From Apostichopus japonicus (lineage: Eukaryota > Echinodermata > Holothuroidea > Aspidochirotida > Stichopodidae), in the NCBI RefSeq assembly GCF_037975245.1, contig NC_092570.1, positions 12,069,001 to 12,133,000 on the forward strand: a DNA stretch of 64,000 nucleotides, in the 5' to 3' direction. The notes under the pieces are model-generated. The model was not told the origin of the DNA. It ran no database searches and saw only the letters and a program-made list of their open reading frames with translations. Shown in pieces: positions 1-15,400 of the stretch; the stretch's first letter is position 1; every line of letters starts with the position of its first letter. The position numbers were made by a program, and so were the translations under genes.

Positions 1-3000
1 TAACCCTGTCTACAGTACCTGATTTCATACTAACCGACACCTTGAACTGCCCCATGCAATGAGCTAGATAGTGTACAATCTGTAATTTTCAAGACATATC
101 AAACTTTATGTAGCAGGGATAAAAGCAAATTATGTCCAAGAGGGCAGCCAAGTCACTTGGATCCATCCCCCCCCCCCCACCGACCCTCCATCCCATTCAA
201 CAAGGATGAATTCACATAGAATCCTATGCTCTAAAATATTTGATCCTAATGAGAGCTCTAACCTGCTTTCCCAGTTGCTACCCCCCTCCCCTCCCCTCCC
301 CCTATCTGCTCCACATGATGGTTCTACATATTGGTGGTGAATGTAAAAGTTGGAGAAAGTAATTTTCTACACTGATATATTTGAGATTGAGCAGTTTCCC
401 AATTTGGGATGGCATGGAAACCTTGAAATGGTGGAAATAAGATGGTCAAAAATTAATGGTAGATGTTCATTAAATTCTCACATACATAAATGGGACCCTA
501 AAAGTTGAAAACAAAAATAAAATAAACTATCATTTAATATACCTTAATCTATGCTGTTGGAAATGCTAAAAAAATCTTCCTCAAACAATAGGAGAAAACC
601 CTAACATTGTACAACCATATTTTCTCTGAGATATATCAAATTGTATAAATGTAGCATATGCAACAGTGCATTTTCTCAATAGCACTTTCCAATCATCTCC
701 ACCCCTCATTCCCACTCAACTAGTGGAATGATATGAAAACATTATTTAGACATAATATCACAATATTAGGGCATTATGGAGGTCTAACCCTGTATACGGT
801 ACCTGATTCCATAGTAACCGACACCAACTGCCCCATGCAATGAGCTAGATAGTGTACAATCTGTAATTTTCAAGACATATCAAACTTTATGTAGCAGGGA
901 TAAAAGCAAATTATGTCCAAGAGGGCAGCCAAGTCACTTGGATCCACCCCCCCCCCACCGACCCTCCATCCCATTCAGCAAGGACGAATTCACATAAAAT
1001 CCTATGCTTTCAAATATTTGATCTTAATGAGAGCTATAACCTGCTTTCCCAGTTGCTACCCCCCCCTCCCCTCCCCCTTTCTGCTCCACATGATGGTTCC
1101 ACATATTGGTGGAGCCTGTAAAAGTTGTACAAGGTAATTTTCTACACTGATGTATTTGAGTCTAAGCAGTTTACCAATTTGGTATGGCATGGAAACCTTG
1201 AAATGGTGGAAATAAGATGGTCAAATATTAATGGTAGCGATGTTCATTAAATTCTCACATACATAATGGGACCCTAAAAGTTGAAAAAAAAAAAAAAATT
1301 AACTATCATTTTATATACCTTAATCTGTGCTGTTGGAAATGGTAAAAAAATCTTCCTCAAACAATAGGAGAAAACCGTAATAGTGTACAACCATATTTTC
1401 TCTGAGATATATCAAATTGTATGAATGTAGCATATGCAACAGCGTATTTTCTCAATAGCGCTTTCCAATCATCCCCACCCCTCATTCCCACTCAACTAGT
1501 GGAATGATATGAAAACATTATTTAGACATAATATCACAATATTAGGGCATAATGGAGGTCTAACCCTGTATACGGTACCTGATTCCATAGTAACCCACAC
1601 CAATTGCTCCGTGCAATGAGCTAGATAGTGTACAATCTGTAATTTTCAAGACATATCAAACTTTATGTAGCAGGGATAAAAGCAAATTATGTCCAAGAGG
1701 GCAGCCAAGTCACTTGGATCCACCCCCCCCCCCCCACCGACCCTCCATCCCATTCAACAAGGATGAATTCACATAAAATCCTATGCTTTCAAATATTTGA
1801 TCTTAATGAGAGCTCTAACCTGCTTTCCCAGTTGCTACCCCCCCCCATCCCCTCCCCCTTTCTGCTCCACATGATGGTTCCATATATTGGTGGAGCCTGT
1901 AAAAGTTGTACAAGGTAATTTTCTACACTGATGTATTTGAGTCTAAGCAGTTTACCAATTTGGGATGACATGGAAACCTTGAAATGGTGGAAATAAGATG
2001 GTCAAAAATTAATGGTAGATGTTCATTAAATTCTCACATACATAATGGGACCCTAAAAGTTGAAAACAAAAGAAAAATTACCTATCTATAATGCACCTTA
2101 ATCTGTGCTGTTGGAAATGGTAAAAAAATCTTTCTGGAACAATATGAGAAAACCACAACAGTGTACAACCATATTTTCTCTGAGATATATCAAATTGTAT
2201 GAATGTAGCATATGCAACAGCGTATTTTCTCAATAGGGCTTTCCAATCATCTCCACCCCTCATTCCCACTCAACTAGTGGAATGATATGAAAACATTATT
2301 TAGACATAATATCACAATATTAGGGCATCATGGAGGTCTAACCCTGTCTACAGTACCTGATTTCATACTAACCGACACCTTGAACTGCCCCATGCAATGA
2401 GCTAGGTAGTGTACAATCTGTAATTTTCAAGACATATCAAACTTTATGTAGCAGGGATAAAAGCAAATTATGTCCAAGAGGGCAGCCAAGTCACTTGGAT
2501 CCATCCCCCCCCCCCCCACCGACCCTCCATCCCATTCAACAAGGATGAATTCACATAAAATCCTATGCTCTAAAATATTTGATCCTAATGAGAGCTCTAA
2601 CCTGCTTTCCCAGTTGCTACCCCCCCTCCCCTCCCCTCCCCCTATCTGCTCCACATGATGGTTCTACATATTGGTGGTGAATGTAAAAGTTGGAGAAAGT
2701 AATTTTCTACACTGATATATTTGAGTTTGAGCAGTTTCCCAATTTGGGATGGCATGGAAACCTTGAAATGGTGGAAATAAGATGGTCAAAAATTAATGGT
2801 AGATGTTCATTAAATTCTCACATACATAAATGGGACCCTAAAAGTTGAAAACAAAAATAAAATAAACTATCATTTAATATACCTTAATCTATGCTGTTGG
2901 AAATGCTAAAAAAATCTTCCTCAAACAATAGGAGAAAACCCTAACATTGTACAACCATATTTTCTCTGAGATATATCAAATTGTATAAATGTAGCATATG

Positions 3001-5469
3001 CAACAGTGCATTTTCTCAATAGCACTTTCCAATCATCTCCACCCCTCATTCCCACTCAACTAGTGGAATGATATGAAAACATTATTTAGACATAATATCA
3101 CAATATTAGGGCATTATGGAGGTCTAACCCTGTATACGGTACCTGATTCCATAGTAACCGACACCAACTGCCCCATGCAATGAGCTAGATAGTGTACAAT
3201 CTGTAATTTTCAAGACATATCAAACTTTATGTAGCAGGGATAAAAGCAAATTATGTCCAAGAGGGCAGCCAAGTCACTTGGATCCACCCCCCCCCACCGA
3301 CCCTCCATCCCATTCAGCAATGACGAATTCACATAAAATCCTATGCTTTCAAATATTTCATCTTAATGAGAGCTATAACCTGCTTTCCCAGTTGCTACCC
3401 CCCCTCCCCTCCCCCTTTCTGCTCCACATGATGGTTCCACATATTGGTGGAGCCTGTAAAAGTTGTACAAGGTAATTTTCTACACTGATGTATTTGAGTC
3501 TAAGCAGTTTACCAATTTGGTATGGCATGGAAACCTTGAAATGGTGGAAATAAGATGGTCAAATATTAATGGTAGCGCTGTTCATTAAATTCTCACATAC
3601 ATAATGGGACCCTAAAAGTTGAAAAAAAAAAAAAAATTAACTATCATTTTATATACCTTAATCTGTGCTGTTGGAAATGGTAAAAAAATCTTCCTCAAAC
3701 AATAGGAGAAAACCGTAATAGTGTACAACCATATTTTCTCTGAGATATATCAAATTGTATGAATGTAGCATATGCAACAGCGTATTTTCTCAATAGCGCT
3801 TTCCAATCATCCCCACCCCTCATTCCCACTCAACTAGTGGAATGATATGAAAACATTATTTAGACATAATATCACAATATTAGGGCATAATGGAGGTCTA
3901 ACCCTGTATACGGTACCTGATTCCATAGTAACCCACACCAATTGCTCCGTGCAATGAGCTAGATAGTGTACAATCTGTAATTTTCAAGACATATCAAACT
4001 TTATGTAGCAGGGATAAAAGCAAATTATGTCCAAGAGGGCAGCCAAGTCACTTGGATCCATCCCCCCCCCCCCCCACCGACTCTCCATCCCATTCAAAAA
4101 GGATGAATTCACATAAAATCCTTTGCTTTCAAATATTTGATCTTAATGAGAGCTATAACCTGCTTTCCCAGTTGCTACTCCCTCCCCTCCCCTCCCCCTT
4201 TCTGCTCCACATGATGGTTCCACATATTGGTGGAGCCTGTAAAAGTTGTACAAGGTAATTTTCTACACTGATGTATTTGAGTCTTAGCAGTTTACCAATT
4301 TGGGATGACATGGAAACCTTGAAATGGTGGAAATAAGATGGTCAAAAATTAATGGTAGATGTTCATTAAATTCTCACATACATAAATGGGACCCTAAAAG
4401 TTGAAAACAAAAATAAAATTAACTATCTTTAATGCACCTTCATCTGTGCTGTTGGAAATGGTAAAAAAATCTTTCTGGAACAATATGAGAAAACCACAAC
4501 AGTGTACAACCATATTTTCTCTGAGATATATCAAATTGTATTAATGTAGCATATGCAACAGTGTATTTTCTCAATAGGGCTTTCCAATCATCTCCACCCC
4601 TCATTCCCACTCAACTAGTGGAATGATATGAAAACATTATTTAGACATAATATCACAATATTAGGGCATAATGGAGGTCTAACCCTGTATACGGTACCTG
4701 ATTCCATACTAACCGACACCTTGAACTGCCCCATGCAATGAGCTAGATAGTGTGATAGTGTACAATCTGTAATTTTCAAGACATATCAAACTTTATATAG
4801 CAGGGATAAAAGCAAATTATGTCCAAGAGGGCAGCCAAGTCACTTGGATCCACCCCCCCACCCCACCGACCCTCCATCCCATTCAACAAGGATGAATTCA
4901 CATAAATTCCTATGCTCTAAAATATTTGATCCTAATGAGAGCTCTAACCTGCTTTCCCAGTTGCTACCCCCCTCCCCTCCCCTCCCCCTATCTGCTCCAC
5001 ATGATGGTTCTACATATTGGTGGTGAATGTAAAAGTTGGAGAAAATAATTTTCTACACTGATATATTTGAGATTGAGCAGTTTCCCAATTTGGGATGGCA
5101 TGGAAACCTTGAAATGGTGGAAATAAGATGGTCAAAAATTAATGGTAGATGTTCATTAAATTCTCACATACATAATGGGACCCTAAAAGTTGAAAACAAA
5201 AGTAAAATTATCTATCATTTAATATACCTTAATCTATGCTGTTGGAAATGCTAAAAAAATCTTCCTCAAACAATAGGGGAAAACCACAACAGTGTACAAC
5301 CATATTTTCTCTGAGATATATCAAATTGTATGAATGTAGCATATGCAACAGTGTATTTTCTCAATAGCGCTTTCCAATCATCTCCACCCCTCATTCCCAC
5401 TCAACTAGTGGAATGATATGAAAACATTATTTAGACATAATATCACAATATTAGGGCATCATGGAGGTC

Positions 5470-5938
5470 TAACCCTGTATACGGTACCTGATTCCATAGT
5501 AATCGACACCAACTGCCCCATGCAATGAGCTAGATAGTGTGATAGTGTGCAAACTGTGATTTTCAAGACATATCAAACTTTATGTAGAAGGAATAAAAGC
5601 AAATTATGTCCAAGAGGGCAGCCAAGTCACTTGGATCCACCCCCCCCCCCCACTGACCCTTCAACTCATTCAACAAGGATGAATTCACATAAAATCCTAT
5701 GCTTTCAAATATTTGATCCTAATGAGAGCTCAAACCTGCTTTCCCAGTTGCAGTACAGTGTACAACCCTATTTTCTTTGAGATATATCAAATTGTGTGAA
5801 TGAAGCATATATGCAACAGTGTATATTCTTAACAGGGCTTTCCAATCATCTCCACCCCTCATTCCCACTCAACTAGTGGAATAATATGAAAACATTATTT
5901 AGACATAATATCACAATATTAGGGCATTATGGAGGTCT
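5470..5938. repeat. Short satellite monomer lacking the middle module (~470 bp)
   Basis: The first module runs into the third at the junction CCAGTTGCAGTACAGTGTAC, so the roughly 305-bp middle module is missing. The same junction occurs at 14853-15322, at 18443-18912 and in the hAT-interrupted monomer starting at 19708. This points to one deletion event that was then copied by array amplification. Confidence 0.85.
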
Positions 5939-8900
5939 AACCCTGTATACGGTACCTGATTCCATAGTAACCGACACCTTGAACTGCCCCATGCAATGAG
6001 CTAGATAGTGTGATAGTGTACAAACTGTAATTTTCAAGACATATCAAACTTTATATAGCAGGGATAAAAGCAAATTATGTCCAAGAGGGCAGCCAAGTCA
6101 CTTGGATCCATCCCCCCCCCCCACCGACCCTCCATCCCATTCAACAAGGATGAATTCACATAAAATCCTATGCTTTCAAATATTTGATCCTAATGAGAGC
6201 TCTAACCTGCTTTCCCAGTTGCTACCCCCCTCCCCTCCCCTCCCCCTATCTGCTCCACATGATGGTTCTACATATTGGTGGTGAATGTAAAAGTTGGAGA
6301 AAGTAATTTTCTACACTGATATATTTGAGATTGAGCAGTTTCCCAATTTGGGATGGCATGGAAACCTTGAAATGGTGGAAATAAGATGGTCAAAAATTAA
6401 TGGTAGATGTTCATTAAATTCTCACATACATAAATGGGACCCTAAAAGTTGAAAACAAAAGTAAAATTAAGTATCATTTAATATACCTTAATCTATGCTG
6501 TTGGAAATGCTAAAAAAATCTTCCTCAAACAATAGGGGAAAACCCTAACAGTGTACAACCCTATTTTCTCTGAGATATATCAAATTGTATGAATGTAGCA
6601 TATGCAACAGCGCTTTCCAATCATCTCCACCCCTCATTCCCACTCAACTAGTGGAATGATATGAAAACATTATTTAGACATAATATCACAATATTAGGGC
6701 ATCATGGAGGTCTAACCCTGTATACGGTACCTGATTCCATAGTAACCGACACCAACTGCCCCATGCAATGAGCTAGATAGTGTGATAGTGTGCAAACTGT
6801 GATTTTCAAGACATATCAGACTTTATGTAGAAGGAATAAAAGCAAATTATGTCCAAGAGGGCAGCCAAGTCACTTGGATCCACCCCCCCCCCCCACTGAC
6901 CCTTCAACTCATTCAACAAGGATGAATTCACATAAAATCCTATGCTTTCAAATATTTGATCCTAATGAGAGCTCTAACCTGCTTTCCCAGTTGCTACCCC
7001 CCTCCCCTCCCACTTTCTGCTCCACATGATGGTTCCACATATTGGTGGAGCCTGTAAAAGTTGTACAAGGTAATTTTCTACACTGATGTATTTGAGTCTT
7101 AGCAGTTTACCAATTTGGAATGGCATGGAAACCTTGAAATGGTGGAAATAAGATGGTCAAAAATTAATGGTAGATGTTCATTAAATTCTCACATACATAA
7201 TAGGACCCTAAAAGTTGAAAACAAAAATAAAATCACCTATCATTTTATACACCGTAATCTGTGCTGTTGGAAATGGTAAAAAAATCTTCCTCAAACAATA
7301 GGAGAAAACCGTAACAGTGTACAACCATATTTTCTCTGAGATATATCAAATTGTATGAATGTAGCACATGCAACAGCGTATTTTCGTAATAGCGCTTTCC
7401 AATCATCTCCACCCCTCATTCCTATTCAACTAGTGGAATGATATGAAAACATTATTTAGACATAATATCACAATATTAGGGCATCATGGAGGTCTAACCC
7501 TATATACGGTACCTGATTCCATAGTAACCCACACCAATTGCTCTGTGCAATGAGCTAGATAGTGTACAATCTGTCATTTTCTAAACATATCAAACTTTAT
7601 TTAGCAGGGATAAAAGCAAATAGTCTCCTGCCAAGCCCCTTGGACCCACCCCCTCCCCACCCTCCATCCCATTCAACAAGGATGAATACACATAAAATCC
7701 TATGCTTTCAAATATTTGATATTAATGAGATCTCAAACCTATGTACCTGCATTCCCAGTTGCCCTCTACAGCAACCCCCACCCCCGGACCCCTAACTGCA
7801 CCACATGATGGATCCACATATGGGTGGAGCCTGTAAAAGTTGTACAAGGTAATTTTCTACACTGATGTATTTGAGTCTAAGCAGTTTACCAATTTGGAAT
7901 GACATCGAAACTTTGAAACGGTGGAAATAATATTGTCAAAAATTAATATTAGACTTCATTAAATTCTCACACACATTATGGGGACCCTAATAGTTGAAAA
8001 AAAAAAACATTCTACATTACATTTAATATACATCACTTTAATCTATGCTGTTGGAAATGGTAAAAAAATCTTTCTGGAACAATATAAGAAAACCACAACA
8101 GTGTACATGTACCATATTTTCTCTGAGATATATCAAATTGTGTGAATGTAGCATATGCAACAGCGTATTTTCTTAATGGCGCTTTCCAATCATAACCACC
8201 CTCATTCCCACTCTACTAGTGGAATGATATGAAAACATTATTTAGATATAATATCACAATATTAGGGCATCATGGAGGTCTAACCCTGTATACGGTACCT
8301 GATTCCATAGTAACCCACACTAATTGCTCCGTGCAATGAGCTAGATAGTGTACAATCTGTAATTTTCAAGACATATCAAACTATATATAGCAGGGATAAA
8401 AGCAAATTATGTCCAAGAGGGCAGCCAAGTCACTTGGATCCATCCCCCCCCCCCCCCCACCGACTCTCCATCCCATTCAAAAAGGATGAATTCACATAAA
8501 ATCCTTTGCTTTCAAATATTTGATCTTAATGAGAGCTATAACCTGCTTTCCCAGTTGCTACCCCCCTCCCCTCCCCTCCCCCTTTCTGCTCCATATGATG
8601 GTTCCACATATTGGTGGAGCCTGTAAAAGTTGTACAAGGTAATTTTCTACACTGATGTATTTGAGTCTTAGCAGTTTACCAATTTGGGATGACATGGAAA
8701 CCTTGAAATGGTGGAAATAAGATGGTCAAAAATTAATGGTAGATGTTCATTAAATTCTCACATACATAATGGGACCCTAAAAGTTGAAAACAAAAATAAA
8801 ATTAACTATCTTTAATGCACCTTCATCTGTGCTGTTGGAAATGGTAAAAAAATCTTTCTGGAACAATATGAGAAAACCACAACAGTGTACAACCATATTT

Positions 8901-9845
8901 TCTCTGAGATATATCAAATTGTATTAATGTAGCATATGCAACAGTGTATTTTCTCAATAGGGCTTTCCAATCATCTCCACCCCTCATTCCCACTCAACTA
9001 GTGGAATGATATGAAAACATTATTTAGACATAATATCACAATATTAGGGCATAATGGAGGTCTAACCCTGTATACGGTACCTGATTCCATACTAACCGAC
9101 ACCTTGAACTGCCCCATGCAATGAGCTAGATAGTGTGATAGTGTACAATCTGTAATTTTCAAGACATATCAAACTTTATATAGCAGGGATAAAAGCAAAT
9201 TATGTCCAAGAGGGCAGCCAAGTCACTTTGATCCACCCCCACCCCACCGACCCTCCATCCCATTCAACAAGGATGAATTCACATAAATTCCTATGCTCTA
9301 AAATATTTGATCCTAATGAGAGCTCTAACCTGCTTTCCCAGTTGCTACCCCCCTCCCCTCCCCCCTATCTGCTCCACATGATGGTTCTACATATTGGTGG
9401 TGAATGTAAAAGTTGGAGAAAATAATTTTCTACACTGATATATTTGAGATTGAGCAGTTTCCCAATTTGGGATGGCATGGAAACCTTGAAATGGTGGAAA
9501 TAAGATGGTCAAAAATTAATGGTAGATGTTCATTAAATTCTCACATACATAATGGGACCCTAAAAGTTGAAAACAAAAATAAAATTACCTATCTTTAATG
9601 CACCTTCATCTGTGCTGTTGGAAATGGTAATAAAATCTTCCTCAAATAATAGGAGAAAACCTTAAGAGTGTACAACCCTATTTTCTCTGAGATATATCAA
9701 ATTGTATGAATGTAGCATATGCAACAGCGTATTTTCTCAATAGCGCTTTCAAATCATCTCCACCCCTCATTCCCACTCAACTAGTGGAATGATATGAAAA
9801 CATTATTTAGACATAATATCACAATATTAGGGCATTATGGAGGTC

Positions 9846-10935
9846 TAACCCTGTATACGGTACCTGATTCCATAGTAACCCACACCTTGAACTGCCCCAT
9901 GCAATGAGCTAGATAGTGTACAATCTGTAATTTTCAAGACATATCAAACTTTATGTAGCAGGGATAAAAGCAAATTATGTCCAAGAGGGCAGCCAAGTCA
10001 CTTGGATCCACCCCCCCCCCCCACTGACCCTTCATCTCATTCAACAAGGATGAATTCACATAAAATCCTATGCTTTCAAATATTTGATCCTAATGAGAGC
10101 TATAACCTGCTTTCCCAGTTGCTACCCCCCTCCCCTCCCCCTTCTGCTCCACATGATGGTTCCACATATTGGTGGAGCCTGTAAAAGTTGTACAAGGTAA
10201 TTTTCTACACTGATGTATTTGAGTCTAAGCAGTTTACCAATTTGGAATGACATTGAAACTCTGAATTGGTGGAAATAAGATGTTCAAAAGTTAATATTAG
10301 ACTGTTCCTTAAATTCTCACACACATTATGGGGACCCTAAAAGTTGGAATAAAAAAACCTTTTACCTAGCATTGAATATACATCACCTCAATCTATGCTG
10401 TTGGAAATGGTAAAAAAAACCCAGCAACCCCCCCCCCCCCAATCCCTAACTGAACCACATGATGGATCCACATATGGGTGGAGCCTGTAAAAGTTGTACA
10501 AGGTAATTTTCTACACTGATGTATTTGAGTCTAAGCAGTTTACCAATTTGGAATGACATCGAAACTTTGAAACGGTGGAAATACAATTGTCAACAATTAA
10601 TATTAGACTGTTCATTAAATTCTCGCACACATTATGGAGACCGTAAAAGTTGGAAAAATATATAAACTTTTACCTAGCATTCAACATACATCACCTTAAT
10701 CTGTGGTGATGGAAATGGTAAAAAATCTTTCTGGAACAATTAGGAGAAAACCATAACAGTGTGCAACCATATTTTCTCTAAGATAGATCAAATTGTATGA
10801 ATGTAGCATATGCAACAGTGTATATTCTTAACAGGACTTTCTAATCATCCCCACCCCTCATTCCCACTCAATTAGTGGAATGACATCAAAACATTATTTA
10901 GACATATTATCACAATATTAGGGCATCATGGAGGT
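9846..10935. repeat. Long satellite monomer with one extra middle module (~1090 bp)
   Basis: The middle module, which starts with AGTTGTACAAGGTAATTTTC, appears twice, near 10187 and 10494, 307 bp apart. The second copy is introduced by a CAGCAACCCCCCC run. This adds one module to the standard three. Confidence 0.85.
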
Positions 10936-12498
10936 CTAACCCTGTATACGGTACCTGATTCCATAGTAACCCACACCAATTGCTCCGTGCAATGAGCTAG
11001 ATAGTGTACAATCTGTCATTTTCAAGACATATCAAACTTTATTTAGCAGGGATAAAAGCAAATAGTCTACTGCCAAGCTCCTTGGACCCACCCCCTCCCC
11101 ACCCTCCATCCCATTCAACAAGGATGAATACACATAAAATCCTATGCTTTCAAATATTTGATATTAATGAGATCTCAAACCTATGTACCTGCATTCCCAG
11201 TTGCCCTCTACAGCAACCCCCGCCCCCACACCCCTAACTGCACCACATGATGGATCCACATATGGGTGGAGCCTGTAAAAGTTGTACAAGGTAATTTTCT
11301 ACACTGATGTATTTGAGTCTAAGCAGTTTACCAATTTGGAATGACATCGAAACTTTGAAACGGTGGAAATAATATGGTCAAAAATTAATATTAGACTTCA
11401 TTAAATTCTCACACACATTATGGGGACCCTAATAGTTGAAAAAAAAAAACATTCTACATCACATTTAATATACATCACTTTAATCTATGCTGTTGGAAAT
11501 GGTAAAAAAATCTTTCTGGAACAATATGAGAAAACCACAACAGTGTACATGTACCATATTTTCTCTGAGATATATCAAATTGTGTGAATGTAGCATATGC
11601 AACAGCGTATTTTCTTAATGGCGCTTTCCAATCATAACCACCCTCATTCCCACTCTACTAGTGGAATGATATGAAAACATTATTTAGATATAATATCACA
11701 ATATTAGGGCATCATGGAGGTCTAACCCTGTATACGGTACCTGATTCCATAGTAACCCACACTAATTGCTCCGTGCAATGAGCTAGATAGTGTACAATCT
11801 GTAATTTTCAAGACATATCAAACTATATATAGCAGGGATAAAAGCAAATTATGTCCAAGAGGGCAGCCAAGTCACTTGGATCCATCCCCCCCCCCCCCCA
11901 CCGACTCTCCATCCCATTCAAAAAGGATGAATTCACATAAAATCCTTTGCTTTCAAATATTTGATCTTAATGAGAGCTATAACCTGCTTTCCCAGTTGCT
12001 ACCCCCTCCCCTCCCCTCCCCCTTTCTGCTCCATATGATGGTTCCACATATTGGTGGAGCCTGTAAAAGTTGTACAAGGTAATTTTCTACACTGATGTAT
12101 TTGAGTCTTAGCAGTTTACCAATTTGGGATGACATGGAAACCTTGAAATGGTGGAAATAAGATGGTCAAAAATTAATGGTAGATGTTCATTAAATTCTCA
12201 CATACATAATGGGACCCTAAAAGTTGAAAACAAAAATAAAATTAACTATCTTTAATGCACCTTCATCTGTGCTGTTGGAAATGGTAAAAAAATCTTTCTG
12301 GAACAATATGAGAAAACCACAACAGTGTACAACCATATTTTCTCTGAGATATAATTGTATGAATGTAGCATATGCAACAGCGTATTTTCTCAATAGCGCT
12401 TTCCAATCATCTCCACCCCTCATTCCCACTCAACTAGTGGAATGATATGAAAACATTATTTAGACATAATATCACAATATTAGGGCATAATGGAGGTC

Positions 12499-15400
12499 TA
12501 ACCCTGTATACGGTACCTGATTCCATACTAACCGACACCTTGAACTGCCCCATGCAATGAGCTAGATAGTGTGATAGTGTACAATCTGTAATTTTCAAGA
12601 CATATCAAACTTTATATAGCAGGGATAAAAGCAAATTATGTCCAAGAGGGCAGCCAAGTCACTTGGATCCACCCCCCCACCCCACCGACCCTCCATCCCA
12701 TTCAACAAGGATGAATTCACATAAATTCCTATGCTCTAAAATATTTGATCCTAATGAGAGCTCTAACCTGCTTTCCCAGTTGCTACCCCCCCTCCCCTCC
12801 CCCCTATCTGCTCCACATGATGGTTCTACATATTGGTGGTGAATGTAAAAGTTGGAGAAAATAATTTTCTACACTGATATATTTGAGATTGAGCAGTTTC
12901 CCAATTTGGGATGGCATGGAAACCTTGAAATGGTGGAAATAAGATGGTCAAAAATTAATGGTAGATGTTCATTATATTCTCACATACATAATGGGACCCT
13001 AAAAGTTGAAAACAAAAATAAAAATACCTATCTTTAATGCACCTTCATCTGTGCTGTTGGAAATGGTAAAAAAATCTTCCTCAAATAATAGGAGAAAACC
13101 GTAACAGTGTACAACCATATTTTCTCTGAGATATATCAAATTGTATGAATGTAGCATATGCAACAGCGTATTTTCTCAATAGCGCTTTCCAATCATCTCC
13201 ACCCCTCATTCCCACTCAACTAGTGGAATGATATGAAAACATTATTTAGACATAATATCACAATATTAGGGCATAATGGAGGTCTAACCCTGTATACGGT
13301 ACCTGATTCCATAGTAACCCACACCAATTGCTCCGTGCAATGAGCTAGATAGTGTACAATCTGTAATTTTCAAGACATATCAAACTTTATGTAGCAGGGA
13401 TAAAAGCAAATTATGTCCAAGAGGGCAGCCAAGTCACTTGGATCCACCCCCCCCCCCCCACCGACCCTCCATCCCATTCAACAAGGATGAATTCACATAA
13501 AATCCTATGCTTTCAAATATTTGATCTTAATGAGAGCTCTAACCTGCTTTCCCAGTTGCTACCCCCCCCCCATCCCCTCCCCCTTTCTGCTCCACATGAT
13601 GGTTCCATATATTGGTGGAGCCTGTAAAAGTTGTACAAGGTAATTTTCTACACTGATGTATTTGAGTCTAAGCAGTTTACCAATTTGGGATGACATGGAA
13701 ACCTTGAAATGGTGGAAATAAGATGGTCAAAAATTAATGGTAGATGTTCATTAAATTCTCACATGCATAATGGGACCCTAAAAGTTGAAAACAAAAGAAA
13801 ATAATTACCTATCTATAATGCACCTTAATCTGTGCTGTTGGAAATGGTAAAAAAATCTTTCTGGAACAATATGAGAAAACCACAACAGTGTACAACCATA
13901 TTTTCTCTGAGATATATCAAATTGTATGAATGTAGCATATGCAACAGTGTATTTTCTCAATAGGGCTTTCCAATCATCTCCACCCCTCATTCCCACTCAA
14001 CTAGTGGAATGATATGAAACATTATTTAGACATAATATCACAATATTAGGGCATCATGGAGGTCTAACCCTGTCTACAGTAGCTGATTCCATACTAACCG
14101 ACACCTTGAACTGCCCCATGCAATGAGCTAGATGGTGTACAATCTGTAATTTTCAAGACATATCAAACTTTATATAGCAGGGATAAAAGCAAATTATGTC
14201 CAAGAGGGCAGCCAAGTCACTTGGATCCATCCCCCCCCCCCCCCCACGACCCTCCATCCCATTCAACAAGGATGAATTCACATAAAATCCTATGCTCTAA
14301 AATATTTGATCCTAATGAGAGCTCTAACCTGCTTTCCCAGTTGCTACCCCCCTCCCCTCCCCTCCCCCTATCTGCTCCACATGATGGTTCTACATATTGG
14401 TGGTGAATGTAAAAGTTGGAGAAAGTAATTTTCTACACTGATATATTTGAGATTGAGCAGTTTCCCAATTTGGGATGGCATGGAAACCTTGAAATGGTGG
14501 AAATAAGATGGTCAAAAATTAATGGTAGATGTTCATTAAATTCTCACATACATAAATGGGACCCTAAAAGTTGAAAACAAAAGTAAAATTAACTATCATT
14601 TAATATACCTTAATCTATGCTGTTGGAAATGCTAAAAAAATCTTCCTCAAACAATAGGGGAAAACCCTAACAGTGTACAACCCTATTTTCTCTGAGATAT
14701 ATCAAATTGTATGAATGTAGCATATGCAACAGCGTATTTTCTCAATAGCGCTTTCCAATCATCTCCACCCCTCATTCCCACTCAACTAGTGGAATGATAT
14801 GAAAACATTATTTAGACATAATATCACAATATTAGGGCATCATGGAGGTCTAACCCTGTATACGGTACCTGATTCCATAGTAATCGACACCAACTGCCCC
14901 ATGCAATGAGCTAGATAGTGTGATAGTGTGCAAACTGTGATTTTCAAGACATATCAAACTTTATGTAGAAGGAATAAAAGCAAATTATGTCCAAGAGGGC
15001 AGCCAAGTCACTTGGATCCACCCCCCCCCCCCCCACTGACCCTTCAACTCATTCAACAAGGATGAATTCACATAAAATCCTATGCTTTCAAATATTTGAT
15101 CCTAATGAGAGCTCAAACCTGCTTTCCCAGTTGCAGTACAGTGTACAACCCTATTTTCTTTGAGATATATCAAATTGTGTGAATGAAGCATATATGCAAC
15201 AGTGTATATTCTTAACAGGGCTTTCCAATCATCTCCACCCCTCATTCCCACTCAACTAGTGGAATAATATGAAAACATTATTTAGACATAATATCACAAT
15301 ATTAGGGCATTATGGAGGTCTAACCCTGTATACGGTACCTGATTCCATAGTAACCGACACCTTGAACTGCCCCATGCAATGAGCTAGATAGTGTGATAGT

